From Sphingomonas sp. R-74633 (GTDB lineage: Bacteria; Pseudomonadota; Alphaproteobacteria; Sphingomonadales; Sphingomonadaceae), in NCBI RefSeq assembly GCF_013416555.1, contig NZ_JACCFG010000001.1, positions 1,239,057 through 1,303,056 of the forward strand: a DNA stretch of 64,000 nucleotides. The letters run 5' to 3'. Numbering within the stretch: position 1 is the first letter of the stretch; every line of letters begins with the position of its first letter. This document shows, piece after piece, positions 55,701 through 59,451 of the stretch. Below the pieces are notes generated by a model. The model ran no database searches and was not told the origin of the DNA. It was given only the letters and a program-made list of their open reading frames with translations. Both the position numbers and the translations under genes were made by a program.

Positions 55701-56151
55701 GAAAACCGATCGTGCTGCGGTTGGTGACCGGCAGGCGATAGTTCAGGCGCAGATCGAAGACCGAGGTGAAGGCTTCGAGACCGAAGGAGGCCGCGGTGAC
55801 GTCGCGCTTCGAGAGATCGGATTTGTAGAAGTCGACGCCGGCATTGACGCCGATCGCCACGTCCTCGCCGATCTTGCCGCGCCCGCCGATCGTGACCGAT
55901 CCGTTGCGGTCATAGCGCTCGTCGGTGCCGATCCGGCCCGCGACGAACATCAGGCTCGTATCGTTCTGCGCAACCGGCGCGAAAAGCTCGAAGGAAACCT
56001 GGCTGCTGCCATCCGCCGCCCGGGCGTCGACTTCAGCGCGCGGCTGCCAGTTGGGGTCCTTGTCCTGTGCGTGCGCGCCGGGCGCCGCGGCCAGAGCAAT
56101 GCCCGTCAGGCACGTCGACAGCAGCAAGCGTCCGCGATGGAGCTTATTCAC
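37726..56151 (-). CDS. Giant inverse autotransporter-like (type Ve) adhesin with beta-helix passenger
   Basis: About 6141 residues, the largest gene here. A signal peptide (NKLHRGRLLLSTCLTGIALAAAPGAHAQ region) is followed by a predicted outer-membrane barrel (about residues 30-270) with alternating strands such as SVTIGGRGKIGEDVAIGVNA and LGLEDPLG-like segments. After the barrel comes LDRQMGDRIRRDY, resembling the conserved post-barrel segment of intimin/invasin. Barrel-first order means the passenger is C-terminal. The passenger is beta-helix throughout (DUF1565/NosD-like), built from six large modules that each open with a YYV/YFV...DPGSLA...IVLLNN header, then internal tandem units, and ends with an Asn-rich helix (NNTIRNINGSRGLLINNN) and a Pro-rich tail. 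The start is a GTG at 56151, with GGGGGGA six bases before it; the frame is open to 56244 but without a ribosome site. A role in adhesion is inferred. Confidence 0.85.
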   Translation of the reverse strand: MNKLHRGRLLLSTCLTGIALAAAPGAHAQDKDPNWQPRAEVDARAADGSSQVSFELFAPVAQNDTSLMFVAGRIGTDERYDRNGSVTIGGRGKIGEDVAIGVNAGVDFYKSDLSKRDVTAASFGLEAFTSVFDLRLNYRLPVTNRSTIGFLDPNASPAGVLSVENNRLIERKSGWRLEDVPMGGANGEIGATAPLGKNLSVRASAAGFDYRDDAASKAYRGVRGGLELGVEDPLGTGGRFSLGAELQNDNRWGTQARGTIRLSIPLGHGSRDRSAGNTGLDRQMGDRIRRDYVSPSGTRYTDLTSTSFAVDARTGAAFGGVYYVNGAAAAAGAGTSAAPTTLGDAVTRAGANGIVVALGNAGNIASGGVTLATNQYLVGGASSVDVRHSNGTVTAFSFGGSNGTIVGNNALGASVTLGQGSVVRDVTVRGSGSGILANGVGGFSLERVTIENTGAAGLTLTNTTGAVVIDGITVRGGAGVGVVVNGGSNVTLRNSTIGGGAGAIDINDAGGNLTTTLSSLTLSATGGNVLDIDGSGAGTVTVAGLSGINIAGGNGETGGFAARFVTFDSSTTAGIQAVNAGTMQVGTTAARLNGAGVSLTEVDGALSFATLNIANNGGTGLTVNNTKSGTFTLTNTTGTVDTTAGTALNLDPLLIDLNFTAVRSIGAAGAGIILSNVQGAGTGGNALAIGTLTITNSGQQGLYITGGSTGLVTIGGGTITNSGGASVQLGQSGVVGSGGTIGLNFGAAISDTGAGPLVSIFNIGGAIRFTGAISGAGPITIDGTTGTSSIAFAGSTTITGASGTAISINNLGGALGFTGTVTITNPTGSGIAIGNTLAGSSVTFAGATTITGAASPALSLNNLGGSTAFTGLLTIANPAGTAIVIGTVPGGVTFGDVDITGLGAATGVNLTGTQGNVTFGTLDITGTGAAGSTGIDMTGASNAGAIAINNPSVIQGVDIGVNLTNAHITGSFRFGDGNATGGLQSRITANTVIVVAGMDATHGTYNFADVQLDGNTNNITGGSFTAYYVLAGATGAGTATDPGSIAGAAASGAQYIVLLNNPAGGQDVIDTTPLGGSLNLGTGQSLVSFLYTDFFAVTGATVPANLIVSNLGPTGITNTYTGSGAAILSGSGGVTVNLTGNNARIDGVIIQNTAGVGVVSAGVSNAIIQNSNISGAGGAISITDGGAAASATLTNLNLSASGGTALALSGAGAGTLNVSGTGINVAATGAAQGLVVADVTVGTLDIGSVTTGNAAGTGAVQVTQAAGGTVNIGSVAVGGTTAGVGLGIANNSATVNVGAVTTTNTAGIGVVVSGNTGNVTLGAITATNSGSDGVRVTGNSGNVALGAVTATNAAGAGLRVSNTTGNVTVANASITGAASGIEVSNLSGNLTVGATSIANSTGAGILTNGVGGNATFGATAIANSAGIVLGAGSTGTIKFGDTDITGLGANQTGVDARSSGGTVSFATLDITGTSTTGTRGIDLTGATFAGSLIVSDSSTITGVGTGIDLTNAAITGSFRFGDGSNTDADGAHSTINAITPIAIGGLNQGVGTYNLSDVALIGDTTNLATNPVTLFFVEAGRTGTGTMTDPGSLAAALAANASVIVLLNNPTGGNDVLDVAGLGTFTLDANQRMIGFLNGDTQTVGGGTPANLFLYGITPGIVTNPYAGSGAALLTNTGAGATITLSTGSSLDGLRIGGAGIGVSGIGTANVSITNSVISGGTGAIMLRDGGAAASATLTNLALSSTGGTALNLLGTNGGTLSLSGSGLSIAATGNARGVAMDTVTLAGNLGFTTVSTLTSAGSGVSLANNIGTGGISFTSINVGGTSSLSGVRVVGNSTAINLGNVTVGGTTGAGSYGIEVANNPGNVTLGTFNISNTGAGGLLVFGMPGTFTAAGGTVTNSGTMGIGIGDVDGSVTFTGAVTITNPGTAGVAFNTGSTGTINFADVDILGVAANRRGVDARLASGNITFGTLDITGASATGTRGIDLTGATFSGNLIIAGSSTITGVGTGVDMTNAAITGNFRFGDGSNTDANGAGSTINATVPLVVAGLNAITGTYDFADVNLVGDTSSLATSVSTYWVLAGASGAGTRGDPGSLAGAAASGADVVILVNNPAGGTDTIDANDPTYGTGGTFTLLTGQQLRGFLNGDTITLPGGAPANVVLYNIAQGFVTNPFTGSGAPTLTTSAGGGANTVVVGNNTLIDGVVIANGGTGTGVYGSGASNVTIRNSNISGANSAIDFSDGGAVASLALSNLHLWASNSSIALAAYLAGGGSTTVTQLSNITIEGGHGEAGGAYFAGAIFDADTGTAGFQTVNATMQIGSAGTRVTGTGLQLANAAGALNLSALGIYNQGNDGLHLTGTALNLSSAAGTIDTVNGTTLSLGGAQTDLILDSIVHSGTGAGVAIAGLTGTGTGGRALQVGTVTASSTNSGGIAVSGNVNGAISFGAGSSIANTAGTSIAIASGTGTLDFTYDGSVTQSSNAALLGVSGHNGTITFGAASNLSATNGTGLQFSNADGTYAFNGTIALNGGDAGIDILAGSAGSFTFGTGTSITSPTGTAFAIADSTASVTYNGSITQANNAALVSVLNHSGGTIAFQTGTLSATGGTGLQFDNADGTYNFTGAVTLNGGDAGIDILNGSAGSVTLANGSITSPGGAAVTVSDSTASLSYTGNITQASNAALVSVLNHSGGTIAFSGGTLGATNGTGLQFDNADGTYNFTGAVTLNGGDAGIDILNGSAGTVTLANGAITSPSGAAVTVSDSTANLSYTGNITQASNAALVSVLNHSGGTIAFSGGTRSATGGSGLTFDNADGSYNLGDLALSGGARIALLNGSAGTFTFGNVDITGLAANTTAANLTGATGNVTFATLDITGASATGTRGIDMTGSTTAGNVIISGSSQITGVGIGVDLTNAAITGNFRYGDGSNTDGNGAASNITAVTPLIIAGLNGGSGTYNFADVNMNGDTTNLSVSAYFVLEGATGTGSRSDPGSLAGAEAAGATYIVLLNDPTGGNDTLDATANAGGSLDLAGGQILLGFRDTDSFTVGGGAPANVLLFNVQTGVISNPFAGSGAPTLTASGANATVTLGGGNIIDGVIIANSGTGAGVLGNGAAAPITIRNSTISGGAAGAIRIYDNAANVGLALSNLTLAANGGNILNLDGSGAGTFIVSQMSNLTVTHTTETGGFVFNDLTFDSDTVAAGIQAVNAGALTLGTTGSRITGTAFSLTNVTGTLNFTDLNIANNAGTGLIVANSKANNFILGTTGGAIDTTNGTAINLDPLTINMVLGSVGSTGGVYGILLDQVEGSFTVTGAVNVTGATNTAISVVDNTAQTDALDVHFQGAVTVANTSGAGVSLTNNAGATVDFTGGLGITTTTGAGFTAGAGTVTVTGTGNTITVGDASALNLGGTTLGAAGVSFDSVTAAPTVSTALLVTNATLTGALNIGGLHVTGAGTAATFNNLGGTGGVNLTGTLDLDTTGIGLQFSNGVGTINIANVAGSALTIDGASRAVFLNGMTSGTVNIASAAGTASIGATTSATTAAIASTGSAGTLNYGGTIGATAGSVLAVSNSTGGITLGGAITSTSGGTAFNFTDADGTYLISGDVSHAGGAGVAVDAASSGAITFSGAAKAFNTGTNTAVSANGTGTLAFTGGGLDIDTTSGTGFFQSGGTVTVTGAGNTITTGSAPQALGLGATVGAAGVTFDSITSAPAGGGIAVLVGGANLVGALNIGGLRVTGNGQAALFSGITGTGGINLTGTIDLDNSGIGLQFTNGVGTVNIANTAGSALTIDGASRAIYLSGMTGGTVNIASAAGTAAIGATTSSNVAAVEVANSSGGTLNYGGTIRATAGSVLSVTNSSNAVTVAGTITSTTSGTAFNFNNADGTYLISGAVNHVGDRGVLVNNASSGTITFSGASKIFNTGAAVAAIDMGGTGLLAFTGGGLDIDTTSGVGFSGATGSITVSGAGNTITSGTGAALALANATVAAGGITFDQITAAPAAGTAVGLNGVTLTGALNIGGLTVSGGGNAVVLTNLTGAGGVNFTGATDIDGSTGFNFLGTVGTVNIANTAGSTLTIDGGTVGIAFNGVTSGTVNVASAAGTASIGASASTTTAAISASGDTGGTLNYGGSINVTTGNVVSVSGSTSTLNLGAGAITSTTSGIAFLFANADGVYNVGGTVSHVGGAGVVADPQSSGAITFSGASKTFSTGASVAINAGGTGSMTFTNGGLGITTTSGNGVSAANNATLVITGANNTISTTIGRALSFNTMKVGTGGINFATINVNGATDGIVLNGVSADPGATIALGTVNLQGITARGVDVGGTLAAGLTISDLDIGLNSGTAVAFDLNAATIGASITVGDFDVTNAAAAGTSIAVDLRGATGGAVRLGDASAAGNSSTIANVGTGIYLDGTTNLAFTYGDGEAGTDAASTISAITAIDATAAPASGSYDFRDVTFAGSPGTGFGVNHIYFVDSDGATGGGNGSGSDAANPMTLAAAELLAGAQDIIVLVNNGNVISAAGSNGNDSLVIASNVQVRGFGDGVGGGAGSGSAPIALTLTVPSTIFLSGGTSINIADPTGNGAATLTTAAGGSAITLGATGNSLAGFILSGNAGTASYGVFSSGGTGAQLSNLTVNGFAIAGIGLFSSTNATANNILAANDLGADIAVSGSGLTISNFASTGAGGSALNFNGLSGTTTLTNINITGAARGLQFASTTGTINATNVDVTNNSLAAISILAGTAAYNFDTTSSITQGGAGAAISITGGHSTGAFTYAGTINATNGTGLQFDNAHGTYNFTGTTTLNGGDAGVDILNGSDGTFSFGTGVNITHAAAGDAFVLTGSNANLTYSGNITDSNGYAVRIDNHDAGTVTFGTGTISSSGAGALGVSVTNSNGGTITFSGQTTLSTQANNALTLTGNAGGTIAFTPDQGNFLSLDVTTTSGTAFTIAGGGTINVFGSSNMITTGSGTLLDISNTSAVTSNLNLNFLTASNTLGANGILVSRTAGSLTGSVNISAGAITATNRGVDIDGGTLSLAYGGSITTNGTTARSVEMTNISGGSNQFSGNLTDTALGINVASNTGGAIAFYGQSIALNTVANANAVTLAGNTGTSITFSSAAGGNGVDIVASGTGNGIDFTGGGTLTVYSSGNSIQTANGQILNLVNGNVGTLGLVFDSLTSTGSTNGSAINISNVDGGTLSATTVSIAGTTGAAADGIFYGGGSTMNVNLGAVTIANTGDEGIEVNGTGNGTFTASSVTIDNTAGNGVEINNSNNTVTLNGGAIGGSNDPSGFGVYVLNGTGAVSIGASIAKTTAGNVVQVDNHETGTVTFSGNISATGAVDNGILVQNVNSGSVTFSGGTKTLTTGGNTAVDLSTNNTGGTISFTNGGLAITTLSGRGLSFTGGGTLNVTGSGNTVQTATGQILNLVNGSVGASGMTFDSLTSTGSTTGSAINISNLDGNSMSLGTVNIAGTTGAAADGIFFGGGSSTNVTAGAVTIVNTGDEGIEVNGAGNGTFSVTNATINNTGGNGVELNASDNSVTITGGAIGATNDPTGFGVYVLNGTGAVSIGAAITKTTANSVVFVDNHETGNVTFSGTISATGGFNNGIVVQNVNSGTISFNGNTTLTTGANTAVNLLNNTGGTISFPNGGLVITTTGGTGFSATGGGTVSTAGSGNRITSTSGTALNVVNTTIGSAGLRFQSISSNGAASGIILNNTGTSGGINVTGTGAAGSGGTIQNSTGDGISLTSTENVRLAYMNVTNNLGDGIGGSTVNGFVIDNMLISGNGDDAGTDESGINITNLSGTASNGARPTGIFNSTIQNNNEFEVQISNSTGTLTNFQVVNSTFASNGVGINGNGTSPHGNIFNFLGTGTSQMGISVSGSNFTGNWNAASPPTTIVGSGLFADSSGTSMTVQVSGSFFTNTNNGINVSTGPGSTTLTYNIDGNTFVGTRSTAINDFQNGNAPFTRTVNGRITNNIIGNNAVTNSGSNVGNGISIGNEGGVNANYLISGNTIQQIQTSQGIVVNVGLVGQATGNLTTNVTILNNTIRNINGSRGLLINNNQNTGGFPTVNVSVSGNGFSGIAGQAGNGQYMRLSASGGGTINVTQGQATASAIASELDDANSFNDTTKISIGTGTFNYGQPAPTQPPASVPLP
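39200..40790 (-). repeat. Two tandem 789-bp coding units in the giant adhesin
   Basis: Two adjacent units of 263 codons share NTGDEGIEVNG, GFGVYVLNGTGAVSIGA, VDNHETG, VQNVNSG and TGGTISF segments. Matching DNA such as CCGGTGCCGTTCAG occurs at 39500 and again at 40289, a shift of 789 bases. The similarity is high enough at DNA level to suggest a fairly recent duplication. Confidence 0.8.
43300..45930 (-). repeat. Three tandem ~858-bp coding units in the giant adhesin
   Basis: Three units of 285-286 codons share VNIASAAGTA.IGA, GGTLNYGG, NADGTYLISG, SSGTITFSGA.K.F and TVTGAGNTI segments. The same DNA (CTT..CG.CGCCCGAGAAGGT) recurs at 43561, 44419 and 45277, exactly 858 bases apart. A more diverged fourth unit may precede them on the coding strand, at about 45930-46150. 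Confidence 0.8.
47700..48570 (-). repeat. Three tandem 294-bp coding units in the giant adhesin
   Basis: Units of 98 codons share NHSGGTIAF, GLQFDNADGTYNFTGAV, LNGGDAGIDILNGSAG and NITQASNAALVSVL segments. The DNA around GCGAT.GTGCC.CCCGAATGG recurs at 47780, 48074 and 48368, exactly 294 bases apart, and long stretches are almost identical. A related unit lies at about 41600-41850. Confidence 0.85.
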
Positions 56152-56305
56152 AGGCAATCCCCCCGAATCGCCACTACCCACAGGCTCCGGCGCATGTGCC
56201 AAAGACTCGACGAAGGGGTATGACGCCTTTCGCACGGCTATCATTGCGCAGTCGCCGCCTCAAGGAGACTCATACGTACATCAACGGATAGCGCACCAAA
56301 GCGGG

Positions 56306-56330
56306 GCACTGCCCCAAACTAGGGCAGTGC
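56306..56330. promoter_or_regulatory. Palindrome in the giant adhesin / tail-collar divergent promoter region
   Basis: GCACTGCCC (56306-56314) and GGGCAGTGC (56322-56330) form a perfect nine-base inverted repeat with a seven-base gap. It lies 70 bases before the first tail-collar gene and 155 bases before the giant adhesin start, in the shared 248-base control region. It could be a regulator target controlling one or both directions; a leader hairpin is the alternative. Confidence 0.5.
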
Positions 56331-56399
56331 GGCCGAAGCGCTATGGTCAGGTCAATCCGTTTCGGTTAGGCCACTGTGAGATTTCGGGGGAGGCGGCGC

Positions 56400-56918
56400 A
56401 TGGCGGAACCATTTATGGGGGAGATTCGGCTGATGTCGTTCACCTTCGCGCCCAAGAATTGGGCACAGTGCAACGGCCAGTTCCTGCCCATCAACCAGAA
56501 CCAGGCCCTGTTCTCGCTGCTCGGCACCACCTTTGGCGGCAACGGCCAGACCACCTTCGCACTGCCCGACCTGCGTGGGCGCGTGCCGATCCATGTGGGC
56601 AATGGCTATACGCTGGGCCAGCGCGGCGGCGAGGAAGCGCACACGCTGTCGATCAGCGAGCTTCCCACCCATGTGCACCGCCTCCAGGCCTCGAACGCGA
56701 ACGGCAACGCAGTGAACCCGAATTTCGGCGGCACCGGCTATGTGCTCGCCGCCGAACCGGGGAACGCCTATGCCACCGGCTTCACGCCGGCGGCCGTCGC
56801 ACTCAATGCCGGCACCGTGGCCAGTAACGGCGGCAGCCAGGCGCATCAGAATATGCAGCCCTTCCTGACGCTGGGTTACTGCATCGCGGTAGCCGGCATC
56901 TTCCCGTCCCCGAACTGA
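56400..56918 (+). CDS. Tail-collar domain protein 1 (MdpB-like)
   Basis: A 172-residue protein with a phage tail-collar domain: GEIRLMSFTFAPKNWAQCNG, then LPINQNQALFSLLGTTFGG, FALPDLRGRVPIH and SELPTHVHRL. The C-terminal half is variable and ends in HQNMQPFLTLGYCIAVAGIFPS. There is no signal peptide. Proteins of this kind (first noted as microcystin-dependent MdpB in Microcystis) are often annotated as phage tail proteins but occur outside prophages, usually as neighbouring paralogues. The start is the ATG at 56400, after GGGGGAGG at 56386-56393. It is the first gene of a run of four; function unknown. Confidence 0.88.
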   Translation: MAEPFMGEIRLMSFTFAPKNWAQCNGQFLPINQNQALFSLLGTTFGGNGQTTFALPDLRGRVPIHVGNGYTLGQRGGEEAHTLSISELPTHVHRLQASNANGNAVNPNFGGTGYVLAAEPGNAYATGFTPAAVALNAGTVASNGGSQAHQNMQPFLTLGYCIAVAGIFPSPN

Positions 56919-56928
56919 GGAAAGCTCC

Positions 56929-57432
56929 ATGGCACAGCCCTATGTCGGCGAGCTTCGCATTTTCGCCGGAAACTTCGCACCTGCCGGATGGAATTTCTGC
57001 GAGGGGCAACTGCTGCCCATCTCCGAGAACGATACCCTGTTCAACCTGATCGGCACGACCTATGGCGGTGACGGCCAGTCGACGTTCGCGCTGCCCGATC
57101 TGCGCGGCCGCCTGCCTATCCATCAGGGCAATGGCTACACGCTGGCGGAAACCGGCGGTGTCGAGGAAGTGACGCTGTCGATCAACCAGATCCCGTCACA
57201 TTCGCACCCGATGCTGGGCGCCTCGGGCAACGGCACCCAGGCAAACCCGAACAACAATGTGCTCGCCAGCTCGACGCTGGTGAAGCTCTATTCGGGTGAG
57301 GCAGCGGATACTGCGATGTCGGCCAATTCGATCACCGCGATCGGCGGCAACCAGCCGCACACCAATTTCCAGCCCTATCTCTGCGTCAACTACATCATCT
57401 CCCTGTTCGGCATCTTCCCGAGCCAGAACTGA
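56929..57432 (+). CDS. Tail-collar domain protein 2 (MdpB-like)
   Basis: Second of three tandem paralogues (167 residues), ten bases after the first. It keeps GELRIFAGNFAPAGWNFCEG, LPISENDTLFNLIGTTYGG, FALPDLRGRLPIH and QIPSHSHPM, and ends in HTNFQPYLCVNYIISLFGIFPS. The middle (about 100-140) is unlike its neighbours. No export signal is present. The tight spacing of all three genes suggests that the products are made together and may form a mixed assembly. Confidence 0.88.
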   Translation: MAQPYVGELRIFAGNFAPAGWNFCEGQLLPISENDTLFNLIGTTYGGDGQSTFALPDLRGRLPIHQGNGYTLAETGGVEEVTLSINQIPSHSHPMLGASGNGTQANPNNNVLASSTLVKLYSGEAADTAMSANSITAIGGNQPHTNFQPYLCVNYIISLFGIFPSQN

Positions 57433-57444
57433 CAGGAACGCACC

Positions 57445-57972
57445 ATGGCCGATCCCTTCGTCGCCGAGATCCGGATCTTCCCGTTCAACTTCGCCCCCAA
57501 GGGTTGGGCGTGGTGCGATGGCCAGCTCCTGCCGCTCTCGCAGAACACCGCGCTCTTCTCGCTGCTCGGCACCACCTATGGCGGCAACGGGAAGAGCAAC
57601 TTCTCTCTGCCGGACTTGCAGGGACGTGCGCCGATGCACCCGGGCCAGGGGCCCGGCCTTTCGCTGCACGATCTTGGTGAGGAAGGCGGCGTCGAAACTG
57701 TCCAGCTGCTCGAATCGGAAATCCCGAACCACTCGCACACGCTGCGCGGGTCGGTGGAAGATGCCACCCAGGGCACGCTTTCCAATGGCGTGACCATCTC
57801 AACCTCTACCGGCGGCTCGCTGTACCAGACGACCACGAACACCAATTTGGTGACGATGGCGCCCCAGGCGCTGTCGCCGGCCGGCGGCGACCTGCCGCAC
57901 AACAACATGCAGCCCTATCTCACCTTCTATTTCTGCATCGCGCTGCAGGGCGTGTTCCCGCCGCGGGGCTGA
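57445..57972 (+). CDS. Tail-collar domain protein 3 (MdpB-like)
   Basis: Third tandem paralogue (175 residues), 12 bases after the second. It shows AEIRIFPFNFAPKGWAWCDG, LPLSQNTALFSLLGTTYGG, FSLPDLQGRAPMHPG and SEIPNHSHTLRG, ending in HNNMQPYLTFYFCIALQGVFPP. It has the GPGLSLHDLGEEGG insert found in one subtype of these proteins and absent from the two upstream genes, so the three genes represent different subtypes rather than recent copies. Confidence 0.88.
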   Translation: MADPFVAEIRIFPFNFAPKGWAWCDGQLLPLSQNTALFSLLGTTYGGNGKSNFSLPDLQGRAPMHPGQGPGLSLHDLGEEGGVETVQLLESEIPNHSHTLRGSVEDATQGTLSNGVTISTSTGGSLYQTTTNTNLVTMAPQALSPAGGDLPHNNMQPYLTFYFCIALQGVFPPRG

Positions 57973-57987
57973 TCCGCCCGCTTTGCC

Positions 57988-58503
57988 ATGCCCCCACCGC
58001 TGCACAACGCCGCCCGCTTCAGCCTCGCCTATCGCCCGTACGCGGCCGAGGACTTCGATTTCATAGAAGCGCTATACCTGTCCACGCGAGAGGAGGAACT
58101 CGCGCTAAGCGACTGGCCGGACGCGCAGAAGCATGCCTTCCTGACGCAGCAGCACCGCGCCCAGCACCAGCATTACCAGACCTATTATCCGAACGCCGAG
58201 CGGCTGATCCTCGAGCAGGGCGGCAACGCGATCGGCCGGCTCTATGTCGACGCGTGGGCGCACGAACTGCGCATCGTCGACATTTCGCTAATGCCGGCTG
58301 CGCGCGGCCAGGGGATCGGCGCCGCGATCCTGCGCGACGTGATCGAATGGGCAGCTGCTGCAGGCAAGGGCGTCTCGATCCATGTCGAGAAGTTCAATCC
58401 CGCGCGACGCCTCTATCTGCGCCTCGGCTTCGCCGTCGCCGAAGACAAGGGCGTCTATGAGCTGATGGAAATCGGCACGCCGCGCGTGGCGAAGCCGGCC
58501 TAG
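57988..58503 (+). CDS. GNAT family N-acetyltransferase
   Basis: A 171-residue acetyltransferase of the GNAT fold. The acetyl-CoA-binding stretch ISLMPAARGQGIGAAILRDV (near residues 93-112, RGQGIG loop) and the following EKFNPARRLYLRLGFAV are clear. The acceptor is unknown. It follows the three tail-collar genes by 15 bases and is probably translated from the same message. It converges with the next gene so closely that both stop codons share CTAG (58500-58503). Confidence 0.85.
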   Translation: MPPPLHNAARFSLAYRPYAAEDFDFIEALYLSTREEELALSDWPDAQKHAFLTQQHRAQHQHYQTYYPNAERLILEQGGNAIGRLYVDAWAHELRIVDISLMPAARGQGIGAAILRDVIEWAAAAGKGVSIHVEKFNPARRLYLRLGFAVAEDKGVYELMEIGTPRVAKPA

Positions 58504-58802
58504 AAGAAGATAGCCTCGTAGCGGACCCGGCCTTCCGCGCCGGTGCCGATCGGCACGATGAAGATCTCGTGCAGAACGCCTTCCACCGGGAAACCGAAGA
58601 TCCCCTGCCCCAGCACGGGCTGCGCCGGCCCTGCGAATTCGAGCCGGAACCCGCCCTGCTCCCGCACCGACTGCGGGAGCGCCGTCGCCTGGGTCAGGTT
58701 GAGCTCCACGCCACCAGACTGAGTCGCGACCACAAAATCCGCGCCGACATGCGGCTCGAAATCGGCGAGCGTAAGCGGTGCCGGGCCGGTATCGAGCGTC
58801 AT
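58500..58802 (-). CDS. Small DUF6916-type protein (cytoplasmic form)
   Basis: A 100-residue protein without signal peptide, opposite in direction to the tail-collar run. The pattern LTLADFEPHVGADFVV, FRLEFAGP, GIFGFPVEGV, HEIFIVPIG and a final RYEAIFF fits the small family I place as DUF6916, which is often found beside tail-collar genes. The ATG at 58802 has a good GGGGGAG site. Family assignment is from memory of the pattern. Function unknown. Confidence 0.68.
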   Translation of the reverse strand: MTLDTGPAPLTLADFEPHVGADFVVATQSGGVELNLTQATALPQSVREQGGFRLEFAGPAQPVLGQGIFGFPVEGVLHEIFIVPIGTGAEGRVRYEAIFF

Positions 58803-59010
58803 TCCGCTAACTCCCCCTGCGGCGCGAACCCGCGCGCAACCTGGCCGCTATAGGCATGTCATGGCAGCGGTGCCAATCCCGCGATGGGCCGGTTTTCGGG
58901 ACGATTCACGGCGTGCAGTGTGGGCAACGAAATGGTAAGCATCCATTTCGGGGGAAAGGCCGTGCGCAATCGTCGCACTTCGGCTTGGCCGTGTGAAAAG
59001 CACGATAACA

Positions 59011-59451
59011 ATGACTTACAGCTCGCGTCGACGCTTCGTTGTTGGGGGATTGGTGACCGTGGCCGGCGCAGGACTCGCCGGTTGCAGCGGCGGCGGTTCC
59101 GGCAGCGTCGTCACCCCGACCGCCGATGCCACGCCCAGCGGTCCGGTGCTCACGGCGTCCGAAGCCAGCGAGTGGGACAAGCTTGTCGGCACCGCTTTCA
59201 CGATCACCACCGACACCGGCAAGGTCGCGGCCGTGCTGGCCAGCATCGAGCGCATCGCCGATGCCTCGCGCCCTTCGGACCTGGCACGCCATCAGCCTTT
59301 CTACGCGACCTTCCAGACCGCCGCGGGCCAGGCGCCGGTGGGTGGCAAGACCTATCAGCTGTCGAACGCCACCAAGGGCAGCTTCGACCTGTTCCTCGGC
59401 CTGTCGAGCACGGTCGCCGGCAAGGGCGTCCTTACCGCCGTACTCAACTGA
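59011..59451 (+). CDS. Tat lipoprotein with a DUF6916-type domain
   Basis: About 146 residues. The N-terminus SSRRRFVVGGLVTVAG is a twin-arginine signal and is followed by a lipobox, LAGC, so the mature protein should be lipid-anchored in the periplasm. The body (WDKLVGTAFTITTD, PFYATFQTAAG, KTYQLSNATKGSFDLFLGL, ending KGVLTAVLN) repeats the pattern of the small protein at 58500-58802 and is probably its exported paralogue. A GTG at 58993 is an alternative start. The gene end overlaps the end of the convergent serine hydrolase gene by eight bases. Confidence 0.7.
   Translation: MTYSSRRRFVVGGLVTVAGAGLAGCSGGGSGSVVTPTADATPSGPVLTASEASEWDKLVGTAFTITTDTGKVAAVLASIERIADASRPSDLARHQPFYATFQTAAGQAPVGGKTYQLSNATKGSFDLFLGLSSTVAGKGVLTAVLN

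Noticed and set aside
56400..57972. A prophage or contractile tail remnant
   Set aside because: Tail-collar domains alone are not enough. No sheath, tube, baseplate, integrase or lysis gene is near, and these paralogues are known outside prophages.
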